Shown in pieces: positions 11,241-23,576 of a DNA stretch of 64,000 nt. The DNA lies in contig JAJEKV010000072.1 of assembly GCA_021234155.1 (NCBI GenBank), positions 2,664,436 to 2,728,435 of the forward strand. The letters run 5' to 3'. The notes beneath the pieces were generated by a model. It worked only from the letters and a program-made list of their open reading frames with translations. It ran no database searches and was not told the origin of the DNA. Both the position numbers and the translations under genes were made by a program. Each line of letters starts with the position of its first letter. Within the stretch, counting starts at the first letter, position 1. This stretch comes from Isoetes taiwanensis. Its lineage: Eukaryota; Streptophyta; Lycopodiopsida; Isoetales; Isoetaceae.

Positions 11241-11359
11241 TAGTATAGTTAGTCTGGAGTTTGTTTTTTTTTTGGAGTTGGAGTTCTGGAGTTCATTTTC
11301 TTAAGGACACTTTTTTAAGGACCTCTCTAAGGACTTAGTCTAATGCTGCAAAGTCCCTC

Positions 11360-11625
11360 AATCCTGGCGATGGGGAAGCGCCCCCACCTCACTCATCCTC
11401 ACCGCTCGAGGGAAGCGCCCCACCTCACCTCACTCATCCCGCTTTCGAGGGGGGAAGCGCCCCACCTCACTCATCACCCCACCTCACTCATCATCCTCAC
11501 CGCTCGAGGGAAGCGCCCCCACCTCACCTCACTCATCCTGCCGAGGGGAAGCCCCACCTCACTCATCACTCATCGACCTCACTGAGGGGAGGGGAAGCGC
11601 CCCCATCTCACTACTACCTCACTCA
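11360..11625. repeat. GC-rich minisatellite
   Basis: Units built from 'gaagcgcccc(c)acctcactcatc' and 'ctcaccgctcgaggg' repeat about six times. Base composition is much GC-richer than the neighbours. The long frames here read through the array and are not treated as genes. Confidence 0.75.
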
Positions 11626-11853
11626 CTCACTTTCTTTTTCTTTTTAGTTGTTGTTTGGGATTTTATGCATGGTACCATTTTGTATGTAGATTATACATAC
11701 CTTTATACATACCTGTAAGCCTCCATGTTCCATGTCTCGCCCTCGGATGTATTCGGATGTATTCACCATCATTGTCCTGTAAATTCAATTGTCAACACAT
11801 GTATCATTCACAACACCCCACACAAGCATATCATTCACAACAAAGATATCATT

Positions 11854-12108
11854 CACAACAACCCTCTAAGACCTCTAAGACACTATACTATACACCCTCG
11901 AGGTTACACCCTCTAGGAGGCCACCCTAGAGGTTAGATCATGTGAGCCATCATAGTGGGATATCCACCGACTTTTATTGGCACAACAACCCTCTAAGACC
12001 TCTAAGACACTATACTATACACCCTCGAGGTTACACCTCTAGGGAGGCCACCCTAGAGGTTAGATCATGTGAGCCATCATAGTGGGATATCCCTCCGACT
12101 TTTATTGG
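11854..12108. repeat. 127-bp tandem duplication
   Basis: The block starting CACAACAACCCTCTAAGACC and ending ATCC..CCGACTTTTATTGG occurs twice head to tail (about 11854-11980 and 11981-12108) with only a few indels. Just downstream, 12150-12163 is the palindrome ACGGAAATTTCCGT. No coding signal. Confidence 0.8.
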
Positions 12109-12760
12109 GACCTATCTCGGCCTCTGCCTTCCCAGTAAATCTCCGTCAGACGGAAATTTCCGTTTAAAGAGAACCCTCTAATTATATCCGATTCGAGGTC
12201 GTTAGATCTCGCACCAATGTGGCTCGACTAATTGTAGGGCATCCCCACGCAAGCACCACAGGTCCATCCCCCTTGGATGTCTCCAAAGGTTAGGCCAACA
12301 AGGCCCAATCACATGATACTTAATCACTTCTAGGTGCATCTTATATACACATGCTACTTTTGCTTCTTTGGCATGTGGGATATTGGTGTGGGATATTAGG
12401 TTTAGGGTTTTGTATTGGACTACTCTACCATGTAAGACATAGATCCAAAATTATCAAAATTCAAACTTAACATCCTTGGATTTGAACCTAACACCTATTC
12501 ATTCAATATCTATCAAATGAATAAACCAACACACCTTTTAAACATATGTTAGTTATGAATGAAACATTAATAACATAAAGTCTAAAACAATAACATTATC
12601 ATACAAGCATGAGAAAACAAGTAGAAGAATACAAGATATATCAACTCATCATCATCATCATTATCTATTAAAACATCAATACATGAAAATCATCATCGAC
12701 AACCCGGATGGCTTTGATCCATTTCATCATCATCATCCGCCACAACAACAAGTGTTCACT

Positions 12761-12886
12761 CACCATCACCATCACCATCACCATCAGCATCACCATCACC
12801 ATCACCATCACCATCACCATCACCATCACCATCACCATCACCATCACCATCACCATCACCATCACCATCACCATCACCATCACCAT
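12761..12886. repeat. (CACCAT)21 hexanucleotide array
   Basis: 126 bp consisting of 21 CACCAT units with a single CAGCAT variant. It reads poly-His in one forward frame and Asp-Gly or Met-Val in reverse frames. In the minus direction it follows, in frame, the C-terminal part of the decayed transposase-like unit at 12.9-16.1 kb (reading ...HRLSDGDGDG). It may have expanded from an acidic Asp-Gly tail of that protein. Confidence 0.9.
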
Positions 12887-12889
12887 CCG

Positions 12890-15800
12890 ACAACCGGTGG
12901 TAAGTTGGCTCGACCGTTTCTTCATCCTTAGGATCTAGAAGGTGAAATACAGGATGTCCTTTGATAGCATAATTTCCTTTCATTAGTGGAATTCTAACAC
13001 CACATACTTGTGTAGAGTAAACCTTTGCAGCTCCTTCTTGAGAACATAATTCATAACCCTCTTTGAACTTGGAATTTTTTGAAGTAAGTTCCTTCTAATA
13101 TACTTTCACCTTTTAAGAACCACGTTCCATTATCTTTGAAGTCTTTTTCCACTACATACTTCTCCCTTTGTACATGCAAGCAACCAAAAGTCATCCCCAT
13201 CAGGGTTGTTTTTGGTCTTTGGTGCTGCAAAGTAATCTCCACATCTGACCCGGTCAGCAATATTAACACCTGAATATAAGGGCCTTTGTGACTTTCTAAC
13301 CTCAATTGCATCACAAGTAGATGAAGAAGTAGGTTCAATTTCCACCAGTTCCCACTTATTCACATATGCCGATTCTGCATCTATCCCAATGTTCATCTAA
13401 ACAAAACTACAAAAGCATGAGAATCTTGAACTCAGAATTGAGTTGTTGATCCCAAGTGAATGCGCATACACTATGAATTTTTGAGTATCCTTCACCGTAT
13501 GTGCTCCCCATTCCTTACGCTTCTATCGACTTCTCCCCGCTTTAACTTCCCAAAAAATCTTTTAATATCTTTCTTTTTTGTTTTTGGTTCCTCTTTAGAA
13601 GAAACCGCACCAGAAAAATAACTCCTTGGCAGCCTCCACAATATCATGTGCATTCTCTATCTTAGTATCGGGGATATAGGAGTTGGACCATTCTCGATCC
13701 ATCTCTTTAATTCAGCAGACTTTGCCATCATGTTCTCCTTTCCGTGGTTTGAACCAAAGTAATTCCACATCATATGAATTAGAGTCCGATAAGAGTATCT
13801 AGCAATAAAATAAAATGGCCTTGCGGCTTTGAATTGTGATGCAAAGACCATCAGAAAAACCAGTGCCCCTCACGTGGTTTCAAATCCTTTGCTCTTCCAT
13901 ATAATTGAAGTGCATATTAAAGCAATCTTTGCATCTAATAAGGTATCATGTTTGCGGTCATCCGATATATAATAATGTGTTTCTTTTACTACTTCACCAT
14001 TCTTAGCCACATGATAAGTAATGTGGACAAGAATGGTCACCCTGACGCTTGTCCAAAGATTGAGATTGCACCTGTGTTCTCTCTTTCAATGTGTAATTTT
14101 CCATAAAATCTACCACCGACACTATGACATCCGAAGGGAGATTATCGGCATTTCACCTAAACTCATTTTATCTTGCCATTTATATTTGAAATTGTGGAGG
14201 GAAATTTTTCCAACCTGTCTTTGAGTTTGCTTATTAGCACTCTTTGGTGTGGTCTCTTTGTATTGGTGTTTCAAAACTTTCTTAGGCTCTCCACGTTTAT
14301 CCACACCTCCATGTTCATAGTCGATGTACTCCCATTTCACAACCTTCTCACTCTCTAATTCCTTGGGGCAGATTTCAAACTTCTTTATCCCACACTCACT
14401 ACAAAGTACCGTCAAGACAATCCTTACTATAGAATTCATCAATCTCACCCTTTCGGCAAACAATACATTTCCAAAGATCACTGATGTTCAGAAAATCTTG
14501 CACTCACAAGTACATGACTTTGAGTGCTTCTTCCCTGAATTTAGTTAAACCATCCAAAAGCATTTGTAACCTTGACATGATGTATGCAACAACAAGTGTT
14601 ATACTCGCTAGCTTCACTACAAACCACGGGCTTCAAATTTTGAAAAGTTGAAGCTCCAACTTTGACATTAGGATGTTTTGCTTTGAAAGCTTTATAGAGT
14701 TGCATCTAAGAACAAAACAATAGTTGATTATCAATCTCAAACCCCAAACCGCAAAACATGAACCTCAAACTATAATAATGAAATTCCAAACCACAAAATA
14801 AAACAATATCCATTAGAAACCTTAAAATCACAATCTAACCTAAAACCACAATCCATCAAACCATAATCTAGACCCACAATATAATCCACAACCACAATCA
14901 CAAGAAAATTGAAACCAAAACCACATTCCAATCCAAAACCACAATCTAATCAAAACCATAATCTAGAACCACAATGTAATCTACAACCACAACCAAGTTT
15001 AAACCACAATGCAAATTAATCACAATATGACTTGAACCACAGTTTAATCTAACCACAATGTAATCCAAAAACCACAATCTATTCCAACCATAATGCAATC
15101 TATCTTGGATCTAAAACTATAATATACTATCTACAATACACAATCTATAATCTGTTATAGAGGATCTGGAGAAAACTGTGATCAAATCAAGCTTGAAAGA
15201 GTAGATAGATAATAGAGTAGTAACTAACTTGGCTTTGCTCTAAGTAATGTGTAGCATGCTCTTCTCGATATTTCTTTTCAAGTCTCCTAGATTTCACATC
15301 CTTTGTGTTTGGAGAGACCCTAGTATTAGAAATCCAAAAATCTGTACAAAGAGCAATGATGTAAATCGAAAATGGAATCACATCTTCTTCCCCTTCTATA
15401 GTACACCCATTTTCCTGAATTGCAATTTATCTCAAATTTGTCTCTCTTTTTGCAGTGATCAAATTTCTTGGATGAACATCAAGAACTTTTTCCCATTTTT
15501 CTCAGATGCTTCGCGTTCATTGCCTATTGCCATTGCTAAACAAGATTTTTAGCGACCATACAATCTAGACTAGTTGATTGCTTCATGATATGGATTGAAT
15601 CTCTGATATTATCTATTATGGTTGTTTTTGCTTCCAGATTCTTCAAGAGATCCCCAACTATCTCTTCCATAGCTTTATGTTCTAGTACATCAATCAATAT
15701 TTCTCGTTTAACTGAGATTCATTGTTTTTGTTTGCCTCAAGAATGAATTGACGGTGTTTAACACTACTCTCCTTTTGTTGCAACCACTTTTATCCAACCC

Positions 15801-16142
15801 ATCTTGACCTCCAATCTTCACCAATGCCTCATTAGCTTCTTTTTGTCTTTTTCTCTGCCTTTGTTTCTTGAGGACGTTCTTGCTCTGTATATCTCTTTTT
15901 TTCTCTTCTTGATATTCTTTATAGTATTGTCCACAATACTAGGATCATGACCGATTGATATATCATCTGCATTCTCAAGATTGACACTAGAAATAGTTGC
16001 ATGTTCTAAAACCACAATCTAAAACTTCCCAGATTGAATTTCTTTCAACAATGATCTCAAACTCACTCTAACAAATGGATCTTCATTGGATGTTCGGATT
16101 TCTTCATCCGCCATATCTAAGAATACATCTTTCTCCTCCATT
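12890..16142 (-). mobile_element. decayed DDE-like transposon, copy A
   Basis: Minus-strand blocks share ordered motifs with copy B at 19.5-22.5 kb. There is a start reading MEEKDVFLDMADEE (16142). A Cys-rich block follows, LCSECGIKKFEICPKELE (about 14400). Then come VVDFMENYTLK (about 14110), ISDDRKHDT (about 13945), and QFKAARPFYFIARY with YFGSNHGKE (13.84-13.70 kb). A late block reads RCGDYFAAPKTKNN ... DFWLLACTKGE (about 13.2 kb). The acidic residues in DFxENY, SDG and HGKGxxDG arrangements suggest an RNase-H-fold transposase; I cannot name the superfamily. The copy is broken by frameshifts and by a CCACAAT-rich tract at 14.7-15.1 kb. No terminal inverted repeats were identified. Confidence 0.55.
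14735..15130. repeat. AACCACAAT-rich minisatellite
   Basis: Degenerate units of 'aaaccacaatctaa' and 'aaccataatctag' fill this stretch. It is the reverse complement of the TTGTGGTTT tract at 6660-7180. Isolated units also occur near 16010 and 16345-16375. It lies between coding blocks of transposon copy A, as an intron would. Confidence 0.65.
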
Positions 16143-16389
16143 TTTCAGAAATGTGCTTCTAATGTAGACTTACCAAAATAATCTTGAAAGCAAAGAATGA
16201 GGAACAAACTCCCTCTACGTTTCCACCGTTTGAGCATTTGAAAAAATTCCCTCCAGCATTAATGAAGTGGTTGGTTATTATTAGAATTACTCATCGGTTA
16301 CTGGAAAAGGCATCAACGTAATCAATGTTATACAAATTCTCAAACCACAAATGCATTTCTTAAACCACAAATACAAGCTATACTTTTAA

Positions 16390-18180
16390 GCTATTTGGGG
16401 GGGGACATGGGGGACACCAAAACTGATCCACTATAGCGTGAATCCACCCCACCCTTCACCCTCTCTGCAAATGCCTTGGCAAATATTTTATATCCTAATG
16501 ATAAAGAGTGATGGGTCACCAATCTGCAATCATCTAGAGATCTTTGATCTTGGGGATCACCGAGATGACACCTGTATTCAAAATCTTGTCCAAGGCAGTA
16601 GACCGACAAAAGTCACAGAAGGCATCAAATACATCTGGCTCCAACCACTTCCAATACGCTTGAAAGAACTCTATTAGTATACCATCCAATCCTGGGCACT
16701 TCCCCTTTTTAAGTCACAGAAAGCATCAAATACGTCTGGCTCCAACCACTTCTAATATGCTTGAAAGAACTCTATTAGTATACCATCCAAGCCTGGGCAC
16801 TTCCCCTAGCCGAACTCAGATCAGCCGCAGTTATAGCAGCCTCCACCGATAGACATTGCCCTTCAGAAATAATGAGAGATATCCTAGACAGGACTGCGTC
16901 TCACATTTCTGATTGAAAGGCAAATGTTTCTCGGCAAAAATGCTTGAAAGTGGTCACGCAGATGCTGCTTGAGCTCAGTCGGTTGTGAGAGTACTAAGCC
17001 ATATGACCGATGCAAGGATGATATGGCATACATCATGCGAAGCCGCTTAGCTGCACGGAAGAAGAAGCCCATACAATGGTCTCCAACATGAAACTACTAC
17101 AAGCTTGCTTTGGTCTTTGCTTATTGGATTTGTTCCTCTTCCAAAGCTTGAATTTGTACTAGTATGTGACGCTCGCTCATGAATGCCTGGGAGAAGACCT
17201 TGCCAAGAGAGAAGGAGATCCTGATATAATGTATCTGGTAAAGCACGATTTGCTGCTACTGCATGTCTGCCCCGCTGTTTTGCAAAAGATTTGACTCCTG
17301 CGAATGCACATATGCCGGCGATCCCTTGACTTTGGCTAAAGGCAATTGTTCAAAAGCCCTTGCAAGCTTCTTGGAAAGTTGCATCCCAAGAATTTTACAT
17401 TCAGGCGAAAGCACATCCACCCGAAGCGGCGTCGCAGCAGAGGTTCATCTAAAAGGAACTGCAGATGATGATCTAAAACTGAGTTGTCTCTAAGGCAGGA
17501 TAAAAAAAGACTTGGAAATGCCAAAACTGCACTCGCATTCCAATAAGCTCTATCCAGCCGAGAGCTTGCACGACCTCCAGCAATCTGTCGATTGCACCAA
17601 GTGAAGGCAGCTTCACAATCTAATTTCAATAGGTTGCAATCATGGAGCAGACGATGTCATTGTTGATGCTCAAATTTAAACACAATAGTAGATGTGGCTC
17701 CTTGTCGATCATGTTCCATTTCGACCATGTTGAAGTCTCCTAAAAGAATCCATGAAATCTCCTGACTCATACCAAGCATCTTGGACTGCAAAGATGCACA
17801 TAATGAAGCTCTTTGATGAGGTTTGTTATGAGCATAAATATTCACAAGACCAAACTGGGCTCCATAGTCCTGCCATAAGAGAAAAGCCCAGCGGCCATAG
17901 CAATTCACCTCAGTGAAAGTGACTGACAATGAAGGTTGTCAAGCTACAACAACTCCAGCACTACCTGAATCAGCTGATGCCACTAACACATTGAAACCTC
18001 GGCCGATCATATCCGCAAGCTTTGTCGTATCCCCCTTGTGACATTTGTGTTCTTGCAGACATACAATCTGGACATCCAACTTAGAGAGATAGAAAGATAT
18101 CCGACTCTTCTTAAGGGGGGAAGAGGCCACCCCTTGAACATGAAGCTAACCGCATTAATGTTATGAAGGGGTTAGAGCAT
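16390..18180 (-). mobile_element. L1-like LINE ORF2 fragment (endonuclease + RT start)
   Basis: Read on the minus strand, the apurinic-type endonuclease starts near 18130 (SRISFYLSKLDVQIVCLQEH). It continues with SWILLGDFNMVE (about 17745), RASSRLDRAYWN and LDHHLQFLL (about 17470). 18130-17336 is one frame with two stops. A linker reading FFRAAKRLRMMYAISSLH follows (about 17050). The reverse transcriptase then begins with GKCPGLDGILIEFFQAYWK (about 16700) and LGYKIFAKAFAERVKG (about 16460). The catalytic FxDD region is absent: the unit stops at a poly-G tract near 16390. Loss of the 3' part is unusual for a LINE and implies later deletion. Upstream, 18577-18161 may be 5' sequence of the same element. 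Confidence 0.75.
16610..16806. repeat. ~100-bp tandem duplication inside the LINE RT
   Basis: AAGTCACAGAA(G/A)GCATCAAATAC ... GGGCACTTCCCC occurs at 16610-16706 and 16711-16806 with four or five substitutions. Each copy encodes the same RT segment (GKCPGLDGI... on the minus strand), so the domain start is present twice. Confidence 0.85.
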
Positions 18181-18382
18181 GGGACCCCTCTGGTGCCTTC
18201 TGAGTGGCCATGGCCAGATTCTCAACTTGGCATGATGCAGCAATCTCTTCAACCATATTAGACGACTGAAATGATGAGAAACGATCATGATGGAGATTAA
18301 TAAGAGAAGAGGCAACCCTCGATTCATGTTGCGGTAGATGCTGGGGCACTGCAAAGTTAAGATCTTTTGCTATCTTTCGAGG

Positions 18383-18577
18383 CTAGCAAAAAGCAGTTGG
18401 ATGCTTAGGTGGAGGGTGGACACCTTGGCGATCAATATCCATGTATTGACTACGAGCTGCCTCTGCTTGCTCTTGCATCCTTCGAATCTCCTCTAATTTT
18501 TGCGTACGCTGGTCATGAGTACCAATTTTGTGTCTTCTTGTTTTGTGCGGTCTTGTTACCGGGTGCTGGCTATTCAT
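18383..18577 (-). pseudogene. putative 5' part of the LINE, basic/charged reading
   Basis: The minus frame reads PHKTRRHKIGTHDQRTQKLEE followed by IRRMQEQAEAARSQYMD. It is charged, helix-forming and compatible with an ORF1-like or linker segment. It overlaps the start of repeat R2, so its N-terminal residues come from junction sequence. No family is assigned. Confidence 0.25.
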
Positions 18578-19224
18578 GACACACTGCCCCTTTCAGGCAA
18601 GTGGTCTCTGCAGCTTCCGGGTTCTCGATGGCGCTCGGTTTGGACGTGGACATGGAGCTCACTTCCCCACCGGAAGGTTAGGGTGCTTCGTGGCGGTGGT
18701 GCAATCACGGTATCGGTGAATGCCCTTGTGAGTCGATTTTAGTGGGCGTGAGCCCTCCGCCCTTGTTGTGGCCTTCATCGTGAGATGTGGAGCATTGTGC
18801 GGTTTTATGCCCTCACTTGCGGCTTTACGGGATTGGGTTAGGGCTCGTTTTGGTGAGATTGACTAGCCAACAGTTGCTACTTCATGTGTATCCTGGTGCT
18901 TGGCCGCCCTTGCGGCAGCAAGCCTTGCATCTGTGCGTGGCTTGGTTGATGTGGCTGATTTGGAAGCGGCAGCGGTTGTGGATCTTTTAGGGGAGGGTAG
19001 AAGCATGAAAGGGTGATTGAATTTTTTTGTATATTGATGTAAAAATTTGAACTGGGTTAAAGTGTTTGTAATGTACATTTTGAATTTTACATGGAGTTGC
19101 CTATCATTAATAAAGGCGGTTGACGTACAATATTCTCCATAAGTATACCAAATCCTCCCGAAATCTTGTACTAGCTTCTCTATCAATAAAATCTAAATAT
19201 CTTGCCTGCGAAAAAAAAAAAAAA
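18529..19224 (+). mobile_element. poly(A)-tailed non-LTR retroposon 3' segment (contains R2 copy 2)
   Basis: The segment begins with the R2 repeat shared with 2998-3110. It ends TCAATAAAATCTAAATATC... followed by an A14 run at 19211-19224, the usual 3' end of a LINE or SINE transcript. It is GC-richer than the flanks. Open frames at 18528-18719 have no recognised motif. It lies head to head with the minus-strand LINE at 16.4-18.2 kb. Confidence 0.55.
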
Positions 19225-19504
19225 CTTTGGTGCACATTTTGAACTTTCCTTAATCGATCAAACATGACTCCGGATTCTACCTCAACGAAAACTTGGCCCG
19301 AATCGATTATAGCTGCTCCTAAATCGAATGCATTTCAAGAAACAAATGTATCTTGAAGAAATTGAAATCCCTTTCCTTCAAGCAAGTAATACAAATCCCT
19401 TCAAGCAAGAATACAAATCGGTTAATAATCTGATTTTTTTTGTGCGAGGATGTTGTATCCCTTTCAGTAATGGATCGATGTCTTAAAGCACCAGTTTGAA
19501 GAAG

Positions 19505-22470
19505 AAACTATGGAAGAAGGATTGGACTCTCATGCAAGCACCGAGGTCGAAAGATCGGGTTCAGATTTCAATCCTCCTGATGATGAAGTTTCAAAAGCAC
19601 ATCAATACAAGTGCAAAGAAAATCGAAACAGAGGGTTTGTAGGGGTGGATATGTGACAAAGCCAATTAGAAGAAAGGTGAATGCTTCAGAAATCTCATAA
19701 TGAATGAGGTATCTAATTTGACTCCAAAACAGCAAAAGTATATTTGCAAGAAGATTATTGCGGGACAAAAGATTGCAATTCCTATTTGAGCCAAGTCATT
19801 GGAAGGCCTCAAGAGGCTATCGTGAAAACGATCTGGGTAAAGAATTTAAAGGATGGCCTCCAAGACGCCAAAAATGCAAATAGCAATGACAGACTTGTCG
19901 CGAAAGCATTCTCGTACTATCTATGGTGGTTGGAGAGGAAGGAGAATTACGTAAGACTTCAATAGCAGCTAAGTTGCTGAAAATACATCCTAGAAATATG
20001 AAACTAGCGGTGGAGAGAGAAGAAAAAAGAATGTCACTAGGTGGAACAAATCGTGGGCATTAGCAGTCGAAATCCAAGAACAAATACGATAGATCGGGCT
20101 ATGAAGGATATGGTTGCTCGGTTTGGTTAGATAACTCAAAGGTTTCACCAAAAATTAGAGATGTCATGAAGAAGAGGACACAACCAATTCAATATATTGA
20201 CATTACAATGTGAAAATGATCGTAATTTAGCTGTAATTGCATCTTGTTTTGAGAATAAAGATGTTTTTATTTTGTAACACCGATGTAAAGTTTGTAGATT
20301 TCTTTACTTTTTGGCGGAATAAAGATGTCTTTTATTTTGTAACAATCGATGTAAAGTTTGTAAATGATTTCTTTACTTTTTGAATGTAATGTAGATGCAA
20401 ATCCGCCCTAGTTGTTGTTCTACATGGAAATGTCAAATTATTTCATGGCAACATGTACATGTATATTTGTTTACATGTATATTCTGGATGTATATTTGTT
20501 TACATGTATATTCTGGATGTATTGTAGATGTAGGTAGTAACTAAGAAGAAATTAGTGTGGAGATGTATTAATTGTCAAAAAATTATGTGACTTCATAGTA
20601 AATGAAATAAAATTCATGTCAGAATGTACATGTATGTGTGGGAGTTTAGGGTCTTGAATATGTAAAAAAGATTTGTATGTAATGTAATGTAATGTAATGA
20701 GGTGACTAATTTTATTTCAATTTGTAATTTTTACAGTCAATTATTCCAAATTTTGTGGATCAAGATCCGTGAGGTTCGGATTGGGCTTAGGCAATTTGAA
20801 TACTTAAAACCTTCTTGCATTAGAAAGCTAAAGGAAAGAAACACATGTTGTTGCGTGAAACATGAGCAATCGATCCGTACAAGCAGGCATTTAATTTGAT
20901 GAGGTCAAGACCCATGAAAATTATTCGTGCAATTGTGGTGTAAAAGATCAAGAAGCTCATTTGGAATATGTCAAGCCAAGGACAAGACATTTGATAATGT
21001 TAGCACATTTTGGAGGGCTATGGTATGTGACAGAGCAGCAGGCAACGAGTGGCATAAGCTACAATGTATCAAATCAGATTGTGGAAATTGTGGGAAACAA
21101 TTAATTGAGTTGTGTCCAAGAGAATACAAGGAGCAGATTGATCAAACGCTTGATTGGCAAGTCTATGGTTACGTTAATGAGCCCTCAAGAAAGGAACTTC
21201 AACGAAGACTAAAGCTAATTGACAAGAAAGGCTGACTCAAAGTGATATGTTGGATAACATGTTTGATCATATGTCGAAGTTTGTATATCATAACTTTGTG
21301 GCACATTGGCAGAGCAAACAATTCAAGGAATCCATGAAGAGTCTTCGTGATGATACCGTATTATCAGTTGTTGATTTCTCGGAGAATTATACTTTGAAGT
21401 CATTCAACGAGATTCAAGCACAACATTGGTACAATGAACAAATCAGCATATTGGTCCACATCATGATGTTCAAGGTACAGGGTAAAATGAGGAAATGTGT
21501 GCACTTCTTTATTTCAGATGACAAAACACATGATACTCACTTTGTACAAAAAGCATTCAAGATGCACCTCAATTGGCTGAAAGAAAATGGTCTTTGGTCA
21601 TATGAAATACCACTTAGTTTGGTCCGACGGGTGTGCAGCCCAATTCAAGTCAAGAAGAGCTTTCTATCATGTAACTAGGTATCATCAAGAGCATAAGATC
21701 GAATTTAATCGGAATTTCTTTGGCTCGGGACATGGGAAGGGCACACATGACGGAGAAGGAGCCATAGCCAAACTATGGCTCGAGGCGTAACAAAGAAAAA
21801 AGGATGGGAAAGTGATAAAAATGCGTAAAACCGCATGTGAGGTTCTTGAAGAGAAAATTTCGATGTGGAAAGGGTATTTTGGAAGGTGTCCGACATTGAC
21901 CGTTCCCAAAGATTTGATGTGCTCCCCAAAGTGAAAGGGGTGCAATCTCTTCATTAAGGTGATCATCCATAGATCCAAATGATCCAACAAAGTTAATGTG
22001 TAGATCCCTTTCATGTTTTTGTAAGGCATGCATCAATTTTGATTGGCCCGCTTGTGAGAATGCTTGATCATTGTGGCGGTGGGAGTTGAGAAAACTAGAG
22101 CCTACAAACAGGGACAATGTTGAAGAAGATGGGTAATGCAGGCGAGAGGACTTGTGGGCAAATGGCGTGGACAATGTGGATGAGATGGTGCAGGTTGGAG
22201 ATTATTTTGCATCATTCACATCCCCGCACAATTATGAAAGGGTGCCTTATTATCTCATCCAAAGGTAATGTATGAAACATGCCCCAAGAAGAAGACACCA
22301 AGGATGACTATGGAAATGAATTTTATTGTGGTAATGAAGTTATAGCTGGTAACTATTTTGAATTGATTCCCCGGTTGCCATCAAAAGTCCAGGCTTATTC
22401 AAGGAAAGAAAGTTCTTGTCCATCCCGTCAAGAATTGGGGTGAGATTTCCATTGGAGCCGATCAAACATA
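19505..22470 (+). mobile_element. decayed DDE-like transposon, copy B
   Basis: The plus-strand counterpart of copy A. Ordered readings are MEEGLDSHASTEVERSGSDF (19510), LVAKAFSYYLWWLERKENYV (about 19930), DCGNCGKQLIELCPREYKE (about 21090), SVVDFSENYTLKSFNEIQ (about 21370), HFFISDDKTHDTHFV (about 21510), VWSDGCAAQFKSRRAFYHVT (about 21620) and NFFGSGHGKGTHDGEGA (about 21740). VGDYFASFTSP follows near 22200. The acidic residues in DFSENY, SDG and HDGE are candidates for a DDE/D catalytic triad; this is inference. A frame change near 21600 and several stops show it is inactive. The ORF at 21247-21678 is the longest intact piece. An AT-rich, intron-like stretch with tandem repeats divides the N-terminal and C-terminal halves. 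Confidence 0.6.
20246..20525. repeat. two short tandem duplications in an AT-rich tract
   Basis: A ~66-bp unit (AATAAAGATGT...TTTTATTTTGTAACA..CGATGTAAAGTTTGTA...TTTCTTTACTTTTTG) is present twice between about 20254 and 20382. The 29-bp phrase TTTACATGTATATTCTGGATGTATATTTG is repeated near 20465-20520. Confidence 0.7.
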
Positions 22471-23560
22471 AGATTAAAGGTACATCTTATGCATATGAAC
22501 CGACTAACTATTGGCATGAAATGTTGTTGGGAAATTTGCCGAGATTGTAGAATCTCTCAGAATAATGCTAACCTCGTTGTTGAAGTAACTTTTCTATGCA
22601 CTAAGGCATGGACTTGCAAACCTAATGTAATCGAATGTGAACCATTAAAAACACAAACATTAATATATTGTTTATATAGTTCCAAGACTGTTATACTTAG
22701 TGTAAGTTGTAAAAACACCGTAGCGAAGGTCTCAAGATTCAAGATTCAAGACTCAAGATTCATCCGAAGGTCCCGCAAGGTGAGATCAGCAATGATCATG
22801 TTCCGAAAATTGTGAGAAGAGTGTCCGGGACGTTTGCTTGAAGTTGGTGAAGTCTAATGAAGCAAGACATGTGCTTCTTCTCGCTGCCATTTATGATAGA
22901 GATTGGTAAAAAGTATGGTTTGAGGCTATTGAATCTCCAAACCTCAGCCCTTTTCAAAGACTTTGTTGATTGCTTTTGCATGCACAACTTCCTGTTTAAG
23001 TTGAATGAGAATACTCTCTAGTTCTGCTTTAGATAATTGGGATTCCTCATCCCCCTTGTCCGCTGCTAAGTCGATCCATGCTTCCAACATTGTTAAGTCT
23101 CCTCTGTGCATCTATGTAGAACATCATAAGCAATTGTTAGATTAGGAACAAAAGCATGTTTAAGAATAGGAGTACCTCCGAACTCGCGGATCCTCTCCGC
23201 TTTGATTTTGTTCAATTGGTTTCCCTGTTCGGCATTGATCTCCTCAAGAATCGGGTGCGCCAGGTGAGTTTGCATTTGAATTGGGGATATGGATTGTGAT
23301 CTAGTCGTTCGATCTCCTCCCGCCATCGGAATCAATCAGTCACCACAGGTAAAAAACGAATTTTTATCCCTGTCTATTCCCTTCTCCCCTGTTTCTGATA
23401 TGGCTCGTACCATGCCAATGATTTGTTCCTTAACCAATGATTTGTGCCAATGATTTGCTCAACATCCTTTTCTCAAAATCTATCCCATCGTCCTCTTTTT
23501 TTCAACCCAATTGGCCAATGGTTGATCTTTGGCATATATCCCACAAGCCTAGCTCAAATG
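22471..23560. other. no gene recognised
   Basis: Short frames only. A small GATTCAAGA/ACTCAAGA direct repeat lies at 22733-22760. The minus frame at 23093-23335 (IQMQTHLAHPILEEINAEQG) is charged but unrecognised. Confidence 0.35.
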
Positions 23561-23576
23561 AAAGGGCTATACTCAA

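Noticed and set aside
11343..11585. A Pro/His/Leu-rich protein
   Set aside because: It translates the GC-rich minisatellite only.
12683..12983. Poly-His, Met-Val and Asp-Gly proteins
   Set aside because: All derive from the (CACCAT)n array in different frames.
18528..18719. A Cys-rich small secreted protein (TGCWLFMTHCP)
   Set aside because: The same reading occurs in repeat R2 at 3 kb in the opposite orientation, within a poly(A)-tailed retroposon fragment.
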